64,000 nt of DNA from Melanocharis versteri (taxonomy: Eukaryota > Chordata > Aves > Passeriformes > Melanocharitidae). The stretch lies in assembly GCA_013397845.1 (NCBI GenBank), contig VZTG01008555.1:532584-596583 (forward strand). Direction: 5' to 3'. A program made the translations under genes and the position numbers. Of the stretch, positions 1 to 12,527 are shown piece by piece; position 1 is the first letter of the stretch, and the number at the start of each line of letters is the position of its first letter. The notes below the pieces were generated by a model. That model was not told the DNA's origin. It did not search any database and was given only the letters and a program-made list of their open reading frames with translations.

Positions 1-72
1 GGCTGGGGGGTTGATGGAGAGGAGCTGGATGGAGAAGGGCTGGGGGGTTGATGGAGAGGGGCTGGGGGGTTT
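1..72. repeat. G-rich tandem repeat at window edge
   Basis: gctggggggttgatggagag occurs at 2 and 43, with gctggatggagaagg and gctggggggttt variants between and after. It is cut by the window start. Confidence 0.8.
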
Positions 73-185
73 GTTCATGGGGAGGTGGGAGGGAGCCCAG
101 GGGCCCAGGCTGGCAGGGTGGGAGCCCTGTGACTTCCCCGGTGTGACAGCCAGCAAGGGCAAGGTGTGGCTGTCACCAACAGGGA

Positions 186-360
186 TGATTCTGCCCAGGG
201 ACCACAGTCTGGGTGTCATTGGTGGGGACTATTCTGTCCAGGGACAAGAGTCTGGGTGTCATCAGAGGGAATTCTGCCCAGGGACCACAGTCTGGGTGTC
301 ACTGGTGGGAATTCTGCCCAAGGATGATAACCTAGGTGTCCCCAGCAGGGACCATTCTGC
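186..360. repeat. imperfect ~42-bp tandem repeat, about 4 units
   Basis: Units contain attctgcccagggaccacag and tctgggtgtca, with attctg at 188, 231, 271, 311 and 354. The spacing is 40-43 bp and divergence between units is substantial. Confidence 0.8.
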
Positions 361-3300
361 CCTGACATCCTCCTGCTCCCAGCAGAGGTGGCAGGTGCAG
401 GCTAAGGGCTGATGGAGTTTTAGATACAGTGGCGTGGCACTGCAAAGGGAGGTGGTGCTCAGCCCCAGCAGGCAGAGCTCCCCTCCCACCCCACTGGGTG
501 CTCCAGGGTGATGTGGGAGAAATTCAGCCAGGGCCATGTCTGGGAGGTCAATTCCCAGGTGTCCCTGCAGGTGCTGTGAGCTGTGCTGGAAAAGGCTGCA
601 TCCTTCCTGGGTGCAGCTCCAAATCCTGCTCTGTTTGTGCTGAAGAACCCCTGAGTGATGAGCCTTGATTGTCCCCTCTGGCTCAAAGATCGTGATTGTC
701 ACAGGATGAACTCCTGTGACATCTGGATTTGGATCTTCAAGCAGTTCCTCAAAGGTTAATGTCGAGGATGATGAATAAGTAACAAGGCAGGCTGGTGGGG
801 TGATGGAGACACCTGGGAAATGCCCAGGTCTTGGTGAATTATCCCTAAAAGCAGCACAGCCCATTGTGTTTAGCAAGTTCTGCTCCATGTTAAAGAGTCC
901 CTGACTCTGCAGGAGTCAGCTCTGCCTGGGAATTTACCTGTGGAGTTTAAATGTTTTTCTTTGGTGGCTTTATTTGAATCCCTTGTGCTGGGCAAGGTGG
1001 CAGATGCTGTGGGAGGAAAAACCATTCCCATTTTGCTGCTCACCCTCACGGCCCTGCTGTTCGATCCCATCCCTGTGGGAAGCTCCCAAGAGTTGGACTG
1101 AGGGATGTGAGGGAGGGCTCAGTGTTTGTGGATGTATTAGATTTGGGGTTTGGTTATAAAACCACAGATTTTCGGTCTTGAGGGCTCCCGCGAACATGAG
1201 ATTTATAAGATTTTGTTGTTCAATGTGCCTTTCTTGCTCTTGCTGTTGGTGCATGAGGAGAACTCTGAATTCTCGAAACATCCCGTGACCTTATCCTAAA
1301 AGATGAGGATTAAATTCCCATTGGTGGCTCCTTTGTTATCATTACCAGCTGAGAGAGGAGACAGGCAAAGAATTCTTCAGGAGGTAAATTTGCTTGGGAA
1401 AGATAAGGAGGAGAAAGGGGATATTCATTCGTTTGGCTGCACGGTGGTCACCGCCTGACATCTGCCTCCTGTGGACACTGGGGGTGGCCAGAGGGGCTCT
1501 TTTGGTCCCAAAGTGGCTGTTTTGGCCCCAAAAGCAGGGACACCACCCTGAGGGCCAAAGTCCTGCTTGCAGCAGCAGCCCCTGCTCTGCTCCCTGGATG
1601 TTGGCCCACCGGGGGTGAGGGGACACCTGCAGTGTCCCCAGGCCTGGCACCGACAGCAGAGAGCAGAATTTCCTGCCATTCCCATCAACACAGGAGCCTC
1701 CTAAGAACCCCATTTACTGCCTTTTTTTCCTTGCAGTTCCACGTCCTTCCCAGCTGAGGGGTTTAGGGAAAGCTGGAAGCTCTATTTCGCTTTCCAGGCC
1801 CAGTTTGTGTCAGCGGAGGAGAGGGATGTCCTGCGCTTGGGTTTCCCCACTACATATCCCACAGATGTGCTGGATGGGGACTCCTGCCACGCATGGGACA
1901 TCTGGTGGCCCTTGCAGCTCCTCGTGGGGCTGGGCCAGGGGACAAACGTGGCTCTGGAGCACTTGCATAACGAGCAGAGCATCTCAGTGGGCTCTGCTGA
2001 GCTGCAGCAGGGCTCAAATGCTGCCTCTCCTCTATAAATAGAGTGAGTAGGCCAGTTTGCCTTGAGACAAGAATCTTCCCTCCCCCGAGAGCATCCTAAA
2101 CTTTCATGCCCGATGGAGCTGGAGCTGCTAAAGGAACGGATTTCTCCCTATTAATTGCCCCTTGGCCTTCCTTCTCCCCTTGTTGGGGGTGTTAAGCTCA
2201 GCCGCAGGCGCGGTGCTCCCGTTCCAGCCGGGGGAGGATGAGGGTCTGTGGGGATGGATATCAGAGGTGTTTGTTGGAGGATTTGGTGGTGGATATTGGA
2301 GGACCCTTCCACAGGTTGTTTCCTAGGAAAGAGGAGAATCTGGGGCTCACGTAAAGAGCAGCTTTGCAGCGTAGCTGTGGGAGGGTTCCTCCTGACAAAG
2401 GCAGGCACCGTGAAGGGCGAGTGGCTGAAGGACTGGCTGCGCCGGAGAACTGCTGGAAGCGTTTCCAAAATGAATTTGAGCTGCCAGGTGCAAACCCCAC
2501 AGGAGCAGCACCGTGGGCAGGGAGGGCTGTGCTCTGCTGGTCTGTGCTGTCCCCCACTGTCACGGTCCCTTTGGGTGTGGGGTTTGGTGCCTCTGCCCCC
2601 AAGGGCTGAGTGAGCCTGGCCCAGGCTCTGCCACGGCCTTCGCCTGGCACTGACCCCCTGTCCCCATCTCCAGCCCTGCTGTGACCTCGTGGGCTGTTTG
2701 TCGCCACAGGGTCCTGCCAGCAGCAATAACCCCCCTGCACTGCCCATTGCTGGAACCCAAACTGAGCTGAGCCTTAAATAAGTTCCCATAAATTCTCTTG
2801 CTTGGATGTTCCAAGTTCAACCTATTTTTTAAATATTTTCTAATTTATTTTATTTTTACTGCTCTGTTAACCCAGCCTCTGAGAACTTGGCAGAAATTTA
2901 GAGCAACACCCCCCCTTCCCTCTTCCCAGCTTGAAAATATTGCTGTGTTAAAGCCTCCAAGTCGCTGGTTAAATACCAATTCATTTCCAGCCATTCCTGC
3001 TGAAAGGGATAATGCTGAGGAGCTAATTATTTGGGGATGTTTTAGACCATTTCTGCAGCCAGGTGTTCTGGTTCTTATTTCTCACTTGGCCCCGGCTCTG
3101 CCTCCTGCCAGCTTTTCCCATCAGTGCTGTGTCCTCATGGACCAGGAAAATGGTTTGGATTATCCGAGTCCTGCTGTCCCTGATAACGCGAGCTGGGGGC
3201 TCAGCTCCTGGCTGCTCAGCCCCTGTATTTCCCCAGCAGAATCTGCCCCTCCGCTTCCTGACAATCACGGCTCTCTTGCTGTGACCTCAAATTTTTGTTT

Positions 3301-3498
3301 TCTTTAGTAAATGATTCCCTTTTAGGGATTTCTAAAAGGATTTGAGGGAGGGGGAGGCCTTTGCAGACGAAGCGCTGCCTGTGTGCAGCTCGGTTCTTGC
3401 TGAGCTTCCTGCATGTGCTGGGGAGAGAAATAAAAATAATAAACTGCCTGCTTTGCCCAGGAGCTGAATAAAAAAATGTAAAAAACGGCGTGTCTGTG

Positions 3499-3549
3499 AT
3501 ATATATATATATATTTATATACATATATAGATATGCACACACACATATA
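3499..3549. repeat. TA/CA-rich microsatellite
   Basis: An (at)n tract with interruptions passes into acacacacat. Confidence 0.9.
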
Positions 3550-3609
3550 AAAATCTGATGAACTGCAAATGTGCCTCTTGAACTTAAAGCCAATTTTGGA
3601 GCCTTGTTC

Positions 3610-3755
3610 CTGCCGATCCTTGGAAGTGCTGAAGGCCGGGCTGATGGAGTTCTGAGCACCCTGGGATGGTGGAAGGTGTCCCAGCCCATGGCAGGGGTGA
3701 ATGAGATGAGCTTCAAGGTCCCTTCCACCCCAAACCAGGCTGGGATGCCATCACT
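3610..3755 (+). mobile_element. CR1 LINE 3' fragment
   Basis: It contains the CR1 3'-UTR motifs ggatggtggaaggtgtccca, cccatggcagggg and aaggtcccttccacccc in sense order. It is short, diverged and 5'-truncated, as most CR1 copies are. Confidence 0.8.
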
Positions 3756-5026
3756 CCTCTCTTTTCTCTTTGTCACGGATCTGCCAAGGTTTGTTGGAGG
3801 CAGAGCTTTGCCCCTGAGGTGGCTGTGGAGGACAGGAGCGAGGGTGTCCCTTGTCACCACCACAGGGGGATGTCCCTGTTGGGGACAGGTTTGGGCAGAG
3901 GTGGTGACAACCCCCGGCCTTTGCTTCACATCTGCCATGAGATGTTCCATGTGTTCATCATTCCTGCCATGGGAGGGGGCGCAGAAAAGCACCACAGACG
4001 CTGGCGTGGGCGTTTTTAGGGCAGGGAAGCTCTGCAGGTGTGGGAATGTTGGACACTGGAGCGTGGTGGGAACCAGCAATCCCCAGGGGCTGGCAGAGCA
4101 GCCTCCCTCACTTGGGCCAACTGGAAATAAAGTCCCAGTCAAGGAAAACCATTCTGATTCTTCCCCCTTATAAATGCCATGGCACGTGGTTTTGGGTTTG
4201 TTTAACTCGTCCTGGCTGCTTCCTTGCTTTCATCCTTATTCCTTATCTGTCTGGGAAGCGGGTCTGGCTGCCCTTTAGGAGTTATTGCTTCGAGTTTGCA
4301 GCACAGTTCTCTGTGTCCTCCAGACAGAGTATTTAGGGATTAGAGGGTATCTGTATTTATTTCGTGCTGCGTTCTCTCTGGCTTACTGACTTTAACACCT
4401 TTCAATCCCACTGAAACATGTTCCTTGTCCCCAGATTTGGAATGGATTCTGCTTCCTCCTTTTTTGGTGGCTTTCCTCGCTGGCTCATAAATTCCCCCAA
4501 TAAATCTATGGGTGGCAGCTTTAACGTTGTCAGCTGAAAACAGGTTTTAAAAAAAAAAAAAAAAATCTCTGCGTAAGGAGCCAGCTCGTCCTTAGCTGTG
4601 ATTCTGATACCTCAGTCCTGAAATCATGGCTTTTTCAGTGGGGGGAAAAAATAGAAGCGACGAGATTGGTTTGCTGCTAGTTTTGCTCTGTCATCCCAAG
4701 GTGGATCTGCAGCAGTTACCAGAAAAATCCTCGGGAGATGGAGATGAATCATTCCCCAGTCGAGGCGGGCGCTGGTGGAGCCTGTGGAGCCGGGGGAAGC
4801 CGTGTGCTGTCTTTAGGCTCCTCAATAATAGGAACCCGTGGCTTCCTTTAGGGCCGCTTCCCACAGGAGACAGCTGCAGCCCACTCGGGAGGCAAACGCT
4901 CCCAGGAAAATCTCTTTGCCTTTGAGCTCGGCGTGCTTTCATTCCCCCTGGAAGCAGAGGGGGATTTGTGGGGCCGGTGAAGCTGTGTGGGGTGGGCGGT
5001 GTGCTTTGGGGGCAGCGGGACATCGC

Positions 5027-5056
5027 GGAGGAGGAGGAGGAGGAGGAGGAGGAGGA
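5027..5056. repeat. (GGA)n microsatellite
   Basis: Ten perfect gga units, which read as poly-Glu or poly-Arg/Gly in chance frames. Confidence 0.95.
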
Positions 5057-5630
5057 CCGGGGGCTGCGAGGATGTAACACGAACTCAGGAGCAGCAGAAG
5101 GAGCTGGGAGATGGGTGCGGGACCAAGCCCGGGGGAAATGGGGCTTGGCCGGCTTTGGGGGCTCGGGGGGAGCCCAGGGATTCACCCAGGGAGAGCGGGG
5201 ACATTGGAGCTGCGAGCAGGAGCTGCGAGCAGGAGGCCTCACAGGCTGCCCAGTGGCCACTGCCAGCACCATCCTCCATCTCCGGGCCGTTCTGGGAGCT
5301 GTGGCTCGTGGACGAGACCTTGAGAACTCCCTGTTAAACCCTTGAGCCCAAGCTCAGCTCTGAGCACAGGTTTAGGGGTTTCACAGAGCGGAGCTCCTGT
5401 CCCAAATCCCTCCCGGGGGACACGAGCGATGTGGCACCGCGATGCAGTGGGAAAAACGCGGAAAGGGGCCGAGTGGGCTCCTTCTGCCAGGTTTCCAGTC
5501 GGTTTTTCCATGACCCTGGACAAGGCGATTCATGTCTCTGCAGGTTCGCCTGCCTGGGGGAGAGGAGCTGATCCTGGGATGCCGAGTGCTGGGGGAGCTT
5601 TGGTGGAACCCCAGCCTTGTGCTGGGATGG

Positions 5631-5670
5631 GCACCTGGGGGCACCTGGGGGCACCTGGGGGCACCTGGCG
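5631..5670. repeat. 10-bp tandem repeat, 4 units
   Basis: gcacctgggg is repeated four times, the last ending gcacctggcg. Confidence 0.95.
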
Positions 5671-6358
5671 CTGCCCCTGCGGCCTTGGCAGCCCCTGCTG
5701 CTCTCCACCCAGCCCGTTTCAGCCGTGGATTCTCCTGCTTTACCTCTAACCACGAGAGTTGGTTGGTTGGTTGGTTGTGAAAACAGCCCTTGCACTGGGG
5801 TGTTTGGTGTGGCAGAGCTGGGGAAGGATGGATCAGAGGAATGGCTCGGTGCCACGCTGAGCCTGATGAAAAGCTTTCCTTTCAAAGAGCTCCCCGTGAT
5901 TGTTCCCAGCTCGTGTGTTTTGGGAGCTCGTTTGTTGTTCTTCTCTGTTAATCACTGCTGGTAGTTCTCAGTCTAATGATTTTGGGGGTTGTTTTCTTTT
6001 GGTCGGGTGCTTTTCCACTTTAGGATAAAGGCTAAAATAGGCCCTAAATCCCAAAGAACCAGTAAAGCTGCAGGGGTAAGCAAGTGCCAGAGGGGCTGTG
6101 CAGCTCCTGTGTGTGACTGCACACACGAGGGGAGTGCCAGTGCTGAGCAATCCCCACGGGAAAAGCTGCCTGGTTTGTTGTGTGGGTCACAGAGGAGCTG
6201 CCTGCTTCCCTGCAGCCCTGCTAAGCCGGGTCTTACTCACGCCCTGCTCCTGCCGCTGTGAATTCCCGCTCAGCACTGGGAAGAGCCAGGAGGGCTCAGT
6301 GGTTCAGACTGGGGCAGCTGCCACTGCCCAGAGCACGAACTGCTTGTGGTGTTTGGGG

Positions 6359-6605
6359 CACAGAATCACAGAACCTCCTGAGCTGGAAGGGACCCACCAG
6401 GATCATCCTGGTGGAGGTTGGGAGGGACCTTAAAGCTCATCCCATCCCACCCCTGCCATGGGCAGGAACACCTTCCACTGTCCCAGGCTGCTCCAAGCCC
6501 CGTCCAGCCTGGCCCTGGGCACTGCCAGGGATCCAGGGGCAGCCACAGCTGCTCTGGGCCCCCTGTGCCAGGGCCTCCCCGCCCTCCCAGGGAATGGGAG
6601 AAGGT
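6359..6605 (-). mobile_element. CR1 LINE 3' fragment
   Basis: It reads antisense: agaatcacagaacctcctga and ggaagggacc first, then cctgccatgggcagg, gctgctccaagccccgtcca and ctgccagggatccaggggca. There is a small internal duplication of the terminal ggaagggacc motif (6388 and 6422), so two CR1 tails may be joined. Confidence 0.85.
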
Positions 6606-6904
6606 AAAATCAGGTCACCCAAACCCAGATCCAAAGCTGGCTCCTGGCTCACTGCAGGCGAGGTGGAGCAGCTTGGCTTAGTTCTGTCTCCACGTCAGTT
6701 TGAGCTCAGCTGCATTAGGATCCACATCCCTGAGGTGGGAAATGCCTCCAACCAGTACAGGAATTTCCTACTTTGTCCCAGAGAAATCTGCAAGAACGGG
6801 TGTCTGTTCTGAGGAGATGAGGTGGTGGCTCTGCTTCACCTGGTCAAGGTGTGGGTGCACAGAGTCCCCTCTGCTCCAGAGGCCCCTGGCTCCACCTTTA
6901 TAAG

Positions 6905-7950
6905 AAAAACATCTGAAGCTGCTAGAGAGCATCCAGAGGAGAGTTAAGAAGATGGGGAAGGGCCTGGAGGGGCCCATGAGGAGCAGCTGAGGGCACTGGG
7001 ATTGTTCAGCTGGAGCAGCTGAGGGCACTGGGATTGTTCAGCTGCAGCAGACTGAGGGCACTGGGATTGTTCAGCTGCAGCAGACTGAGGGCACTGGGAT
7101 TGTTCAGCTGCAGCAGACTGAGGGCACTGGGATTGTTCAGCTGCAGCAGACTGAGGGCACTGGGATTGTTCAGCTGCAGCAGACTGAGGGCACTGGGATT
7201 GTTCAGCTGCAGCAGACTGAGGGCACTGGGATTGTTCAGCTGCAGCAGACTGAGGGCACTGGGATTGTTCAGCTGCAGCAGACTGAGGGCACTGGGATTG
7301 TTCAGCTGCAGCAGACTGAGGGCACTGGGATTGTTCAGCTGCAGCAGACTGAGGGCACTGGGATTGTTCAGCTGCAGCAGACTGAGGGCACTGGGATTGT
7401 TCAGCTGCAGCAGACTGAGGGCACTGGGATTGTTCAGCTGCAGCAGACTGAGGGCACTGGGATTGTTCAGCTGCAGCAGACTGAGGGCACTGGGATTGTT
7501 CAGCTGCAGCAGACTGAGGGCACTGGGATTGTTCAGCTGCAGCAGACTGAGGGCACTGGGATTGTTCAGCTGCAGCAGACTGAGGGCACTGGGATTGTTC
7601 AGCTGCAGCAGACTGAGGGCAGAGCTCCCCGGGGGCTGCAGCTCCTCCCGAGGGGCAGCTCCCATCTCTGCTCTGGGACAGGGACAGGAGCCAGGGAACG
7701 GCTGCAGCTGGGCAGGGCAGGCTCAGGCTGGAGATCAGGGCAAGGTTCTTCCCCCAGAGGGTGCTGGGCACTGCCCAGGCTCCCCAGGGAATGGGCACGG
7801 CCCCGAGGCTGCCAGAGCTCCAGGAGCGTTGGGACAGCGCTGCCAGGGATGCACAGGGTGGGATGTTGGGGTGTCTGTGCAGGGCTGGAGCTGCACTGAA
7901 TGATCCTGTGGGTCCCTTCCAGGCCAGGACATTCCGTGATTCCATGATTT
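6905..7950 (+). mobile_element. CR1 LINE 3' part carrying an internal 33-bp minisatellite
   Basis: The left part (6905-7018) has the CR1 body motif ggaagggcctggaggggccc followed by gaggagcagctgagggcact. The right part (7613-7950) is a CR1 3' end with ggttcttcccccagagggtg, ctgggcactgcccaggctcc and the tail gtgggtcccttccaggccag ending near attccatgatt. Between them lies the array 6987-7612, which has grown from the element's own ctgagggcactgg segment. Confidence 0.85.
6987..7620. repeat. 33-bp minisatellite, 18 units plus partial copies
   Basis: The unit starts ctgagggcactgggattgtt and continues cagctgcagcaga. Exactly 18 units of 33 bp run from 7019 to 7612 and appear identical by eye. A 32-bp variant precedes them (6987-7018, with tggagcag) and a partial unit follows. 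Because 33 is a multiple of 3, both strands carry long repetitive open frames (11-residue periods). These are not genes. Confidence 0.97.
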
Positions 7951-9403
7951 TGTGTCAGTCACAGCACACTGTTAAAAACACGGTGCTAGCTAAAATCCAG
8001 CGCAGGCTGCAGCACTCCTGTCCAGCTCTGGATCCCGGGAAGCAGCAGGGAGGCAGCGGGAGCAGCAGGGTTTGCACCTGGAGCTGTGTCCTCTGCACTC
8101 AGCTTTTGAACTTGGAGCGTGGCTAATGCAGGGGGGGATTTGAGAGGCAGCTGCTTCCCCCTTTCTCTTAATTCCCAATGAAGAACAGGCGTGTAACGAG
8201 ATCAGGCTGGGGTTTTTTCAGTGCAGCTGAGGCTCGTTTCACGTGCTGAAGGCACCAGAATTCAAAAGAAATGCTTTTAATGTCTGAAAAAATGGAAATG
8301 AAATGAAATGCCTTTGGAGTACCAGAGGGAACAAGGCGAAGGCGCTGGTGAATGAAATCAAGTGTGTGATGACAGGGGAGAGGAGAAACGGAGTGAAAGC
8401 CAGGGAAAAGAACAGAGAAATAATATCTGCAGCCTGTATCCATGAAAGGTTTGGTTCCTGGATACTTTCAAATCAGGAGGAGTTAGAACATAAACACTGC
8501 TGTGGCTCTGGTGCTCAGATTTTTGGCCTGATTTTGGTTGCTATCCACACTGCAGGTTTTTGCTCTGTTTTGGCAGGATTGGGAAGAACGAGCCCCCAGT
8601 GCTCCCACTGGGGGGTTCCAGCCTGGAAAAATCAGGGATGTGACTGCCACCCCTCCATGGGGACAGGTCACACTCTGCAGCCCAGCTGGGATGGAGGGAT
8701 TTTGTCCAGTCTCCTGGACCAGGACCTTGATTTGTAGCCATAACTTAAAAAACCCCACCCAACAAAGAAAAAAAAACCCAAACTACCAAAAGAATTAATA
8801 TTTCCACAAAAGCACACCACAGCTCCCCTCAGCCTCTGCCATTCTCGTTAAGAGGTGTGATTACAGGTGATGTCAGTTTAAAAATCAAAACAATTATTAC
8901 AAATATTCCAAATATTCTATATAATTTATTCATCCTATCAACCTTCTTGGGCAAAAAGTACTCACACGGGTTCAAAGTCAGGGCAGAACCTGGAGTTTCC
9001 ACCATGCCAAAAATATTTTGCAGCATCAGAATCCCTCTTTGGGAAGCTGAAGTGAGAATTTTCCAAGGAGAAGGGCTTGTTTAGGTGGGGATAAAAATAT
9101 TTTAATTTTGTTTTTAGAGTTTATTTCTGGCGTGAATCTTGATAAAATGAAAATAAACATGTTGTCAAAATAAGAACAAGTGTGTTTAACCCAATCAGAC
9201 AGATTGTGACTGTTTTCCTAAATGAGCTTTTGCTAAGTTTGACCCCTTCCAGCAGGAAGTTTTGATATGATCAAATTGTCATTTTCTGTCAGAAAACCGT
9301 TCTTCCAGAAAATCTGCAGCCACTTCCAATCAATATGTTCCTTTCTTCTGCTCTGGGCAACCTTGGGAATGAATTTCCTGGTGTGGCTCATTGTAATGTT
9401 TTT

Positions 9404-9728
9404 CCAGGGACTAAAGGGGCTCCAGGAGAGCTGGAGAGGGACTGAGGACAAGGGATGGAGGGACAGGACACAGGGAATGGCTTCAAACTGACAGGGGCCA
9501 GGATAGATGGGATTTTGGGAAGGAATTCCTGGCTCTGAGGGTGGGCAGGCCCTGGTACAGGGTGCCCAGAGAAGCTGTGGCTGCCCCTGGATCCCTGGCA
9601 GTGCCCAAGGCCAGGCTGGACACTGGGGCTGGGAGCAGCCTGGGACAGTGGAAGGTGTCCCTGCCCATGGCAGGGGTGGCACTGGATGAGCTTTAAGTTC
9701 TCTTCCAACCCAACCCAACCCATCCCTG
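9404..9728 (+). mobile_element. CR1 LINE 3' fragment
   Basis: Sense-order motifs are aaaggggctccaggagagct, ggagggacaggacacaggga, gggaaggaattcctggctct, ctgcccctggatccctggca, cagcctgggacagtggaagg and a tail ttctcttccaacccaaccca. Confidence 0.9.
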
Positions 9729-10317
9729 GACTCCATGCTCCGTGTGGTTGGAGGTTTGCAGGCTGCTGCTGCCCGCTGCGGTGATGGGAAGGTGAGGAGA
9801 GGGGAGCAGGAGGCTTTTGGGGAGCGGCAGAGCTCCCTCCATCCTCCCTGTGCCCGGGGATGCAGCTGCTCTCGGGGGCAGAGGGTTCAGTGCGAGCCAG
9901 CTCCGGCTCCTTGCACACGGAAGCAGTTGGTCAGTGGAGCTCCTGTGCTTGCTGAACTCCCTTCCTGTCTTTGATCCCAAACCCCAGGAGGGTTTTTGCT
10001 GCCGGCCGGGCTGTGGGAACACCCGGGCCCGGTTACAGCCCCCGGGAGCCCAGCTGTGCCTGTGCCCCGCTGGCAGCCAGGCTGGGAAATGCCGGCAGGA
10101 GCTGCCCAGCCTGGGGTGACAGCGCTGCCTCCCTGCCTCTGTCCCCCCCGAGAGGCTGGGGGATGTCCTGGGTGGGCTGGAGCCCCACAGGCCAGGCAGG
10201 CTGTCCCCTCCCCTCCGAGCCATCCCAACCCCAGCTGCTTCCTCAGGGAGCAAAGCCCCTGTGCACCCAAGGAATCTATGGGGTGTCTCTCCAAACCCCT
10301 GAGCCAGGTGGGGATCA

Positions 10318-10655
10318 GCCTCTTCTCCCGGGTGATGAGAGACAGGATGGGAGGAAAGGGCCTCAGGCTGCACCAGGGGAGTTGGGGTTGGAAATCAGGG
10401 AAATGCTTCCCGGGAAGGCTCCTCCAGCTGCCCAGGGCTGGGCATCCCCATCGCTGGAGGGATTTTAATAACGTGGGGATGTGGCACTTGGGGANTGGGA
10501 AGGCTCCTCCAGCTGCTCCATCGCTGGAGGGATTTAAAAATGAGTGGATGTGGCACTTGGGGACATGGGTCAGTGGTGGCCTTGGCAGAGCTGTGGCAAC
10601 AGGACTTGATCTTAGAGGGCTTCTCCATCCTGGGGGTTCGATGGAATCAGTCCCC
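10318..10655 (+). mobile_element. CR1 LINE fragment with duplicated segment around a single N
   Basis: It carries CR1 body motifs agagacaggatgggaggaaa, gggcctcaggctgcaccagg, ggatgtggcacttgggga and the tail-like cttgatcttagagggcttct. The block gggaaggctcctccagctgc ... atgtggcacttgggga occurs twice (about 10410-10494 and 10497-10564) on either side of the N at 10495. Either a tandem duplication or an unresolved contig join is possible. Confidence 0.75.
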
Positions 10656-12527
10656 AGTGCTCTCTGCCTCCGTGGAGTGCTGGGGGAGCGTCTCTCGAGG
10701 TGGTGATGGCATGCAAAGCGATCTGGAAAGGGGATGAGCTTTGAGGGATTCTTGTTTGATCCTTAATAATCCTGTTTTGATTAAGGATAAAATCCTCATT
10801 TCGATCCTGTTTTGCCTGAAATATAAAACCCGAGCCTGGCAACCCCGTGAGCTGAAAGCAGGAATTTCCGAGGCTGGAGCTGAGCAGTGGGGGCTGTTTA
10901 AGCAGTGTGGGGGGAGCAGCTGTTTTGGGAGGGGTAGAACAAATGATACAACTGTGAGAAAACGCACATGATCTTTATTTTTTTAAAAATTTTTTTCTCT
11001 TTTACCTTAAAGTGATCACCAAATGGCAAACGAATTCCTGAAAGCTGCTCTGTTTTCCCAGAGGGCCTCGCAGGAAACATTCCCTCTCCCAGCAGCCCTG
11101 CTGCTCCTACCCGTTGCCATCAGGAATGCAGGAGTTGTTCCACAACATGAAAACCACGGGAGTTTGATGGTTTAACTGTGGCCTTAGCAGAGACCTGAGC
11201 TCCTGTGCAGGCACTGAGGGGGTGTGAAACGTTCAGTGGGGAATTCTGGATGCGCCAGGGGGACCTGGAATGCCAAGAGCAGCACGATCAGAACTTCCAA
11301 GAGGCAGGAGAGCTGTGCCTTTCCCAGGACACCGCAGTCCCAAAGCAGCGCTCCCAGGGTGGATATCCATCACCTGAGGAGGGAGGTGCATCACAGCTGT
11401 GCTAATGTCATTCCCCTGGGATAACAGGGATCCCAGTGCAGGTGTTCAGGCCCCAGTCTGCAACTGGGAAGCTGTTGGAGTGTTACTTTTGTGTGCTGCA
11501 GCACATTCTGACTGTCTCCAGGGTGACCCCATTATCCCCGTGGGGTAAAACCAAGAACCAGCTGGTTCCCTTCTGGTTTTCCTTCTGCTCCTGGTGCGTT
11601 TTGTGCCACCTTCTTTTAAATTCTCCTGCTTTTAGAGCAGCCACTGCAATTTTTTTTAATGTCGTGGTAAATCCCAGGGCTGGTCCCACTTGGTGGCTGC
11701 AGCAGAGGCTGCTGGAGGATTTTAATGGGATTTTTGGGATCACTTTTCCCATTGTCACTGGGCAGAGAGGAGGTGTTTCATTGCCCTGTCTCTGGAGATT
11801 CCTGAACTCCACAACTGAACAAACCAGGGAAACGTGATCCTGGTTTTGGCTCTGGGAGCTGCAGGGTGAGCAGGGGCTGTGGGACATCCTTCACCCTGTC
11901 CCAAATGTCATGTGCGGGTGACACCAGGAATGCTGTTACTCACAGGGACATGGGAACCCCTAAAAACATCTTACAGATACCAACCCAGACAGAAAATGAA
12001 TGATGGAGCAGAACAACCTTTCCCCAGGCTGGGAGATTCATTCCTGGTTTGGGTGGCCAGAATGGAGAGCTGAGGGATTTTTCTTGGAGGAACAAGATAA
12101 GAACATCTTGTCCTGTTTTAAGCCTCTTCCTGCCCTGGTTTGGTGTTTAACCAGGCAGGAGTGGGGGTGTCCTGCTGCAGGGGGTGAGGCTGTAACTGCT
12201 TTGATAACCCCCTGATGGTTTGAGGGGATTGATGTCAGAGGGAACAGCTCCAGGGGAAGGGGTGCAACTCACCCAGGAGCTCCCTGCAGCTTGTGCTCAG
12301 AGCTTTTGGAGTCAGGAGAGCAAACTTCAGAGCTGAGCTCGGCTGGATTTTAGGGCAGTGCTGCATTTTTAAAGAGGATCCGCTCATCAGCTGCTGGGAG
12401 CTTTCAATCCCTTCTGGGGGAGCAGCTCCCCTCCTCTCCAGTGGATGTGAGGAGCTGCTGGGGCAGGGAATGGGCAGGATCCCCCCGGGCTGCCCTTGGC
12501 CTCCTGCCCACCCAGCACAGTTCATCT

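Noticed and set aside
6944..7945. Open frames of 219-333 codons on both strands with 11-residue repeats
   Set aside because: They follow from a 33-bp array (a multiple of 3) inside a CR1. The same DNA is open in several frames on both strands, which is a repeat effect and not a repeat protein.
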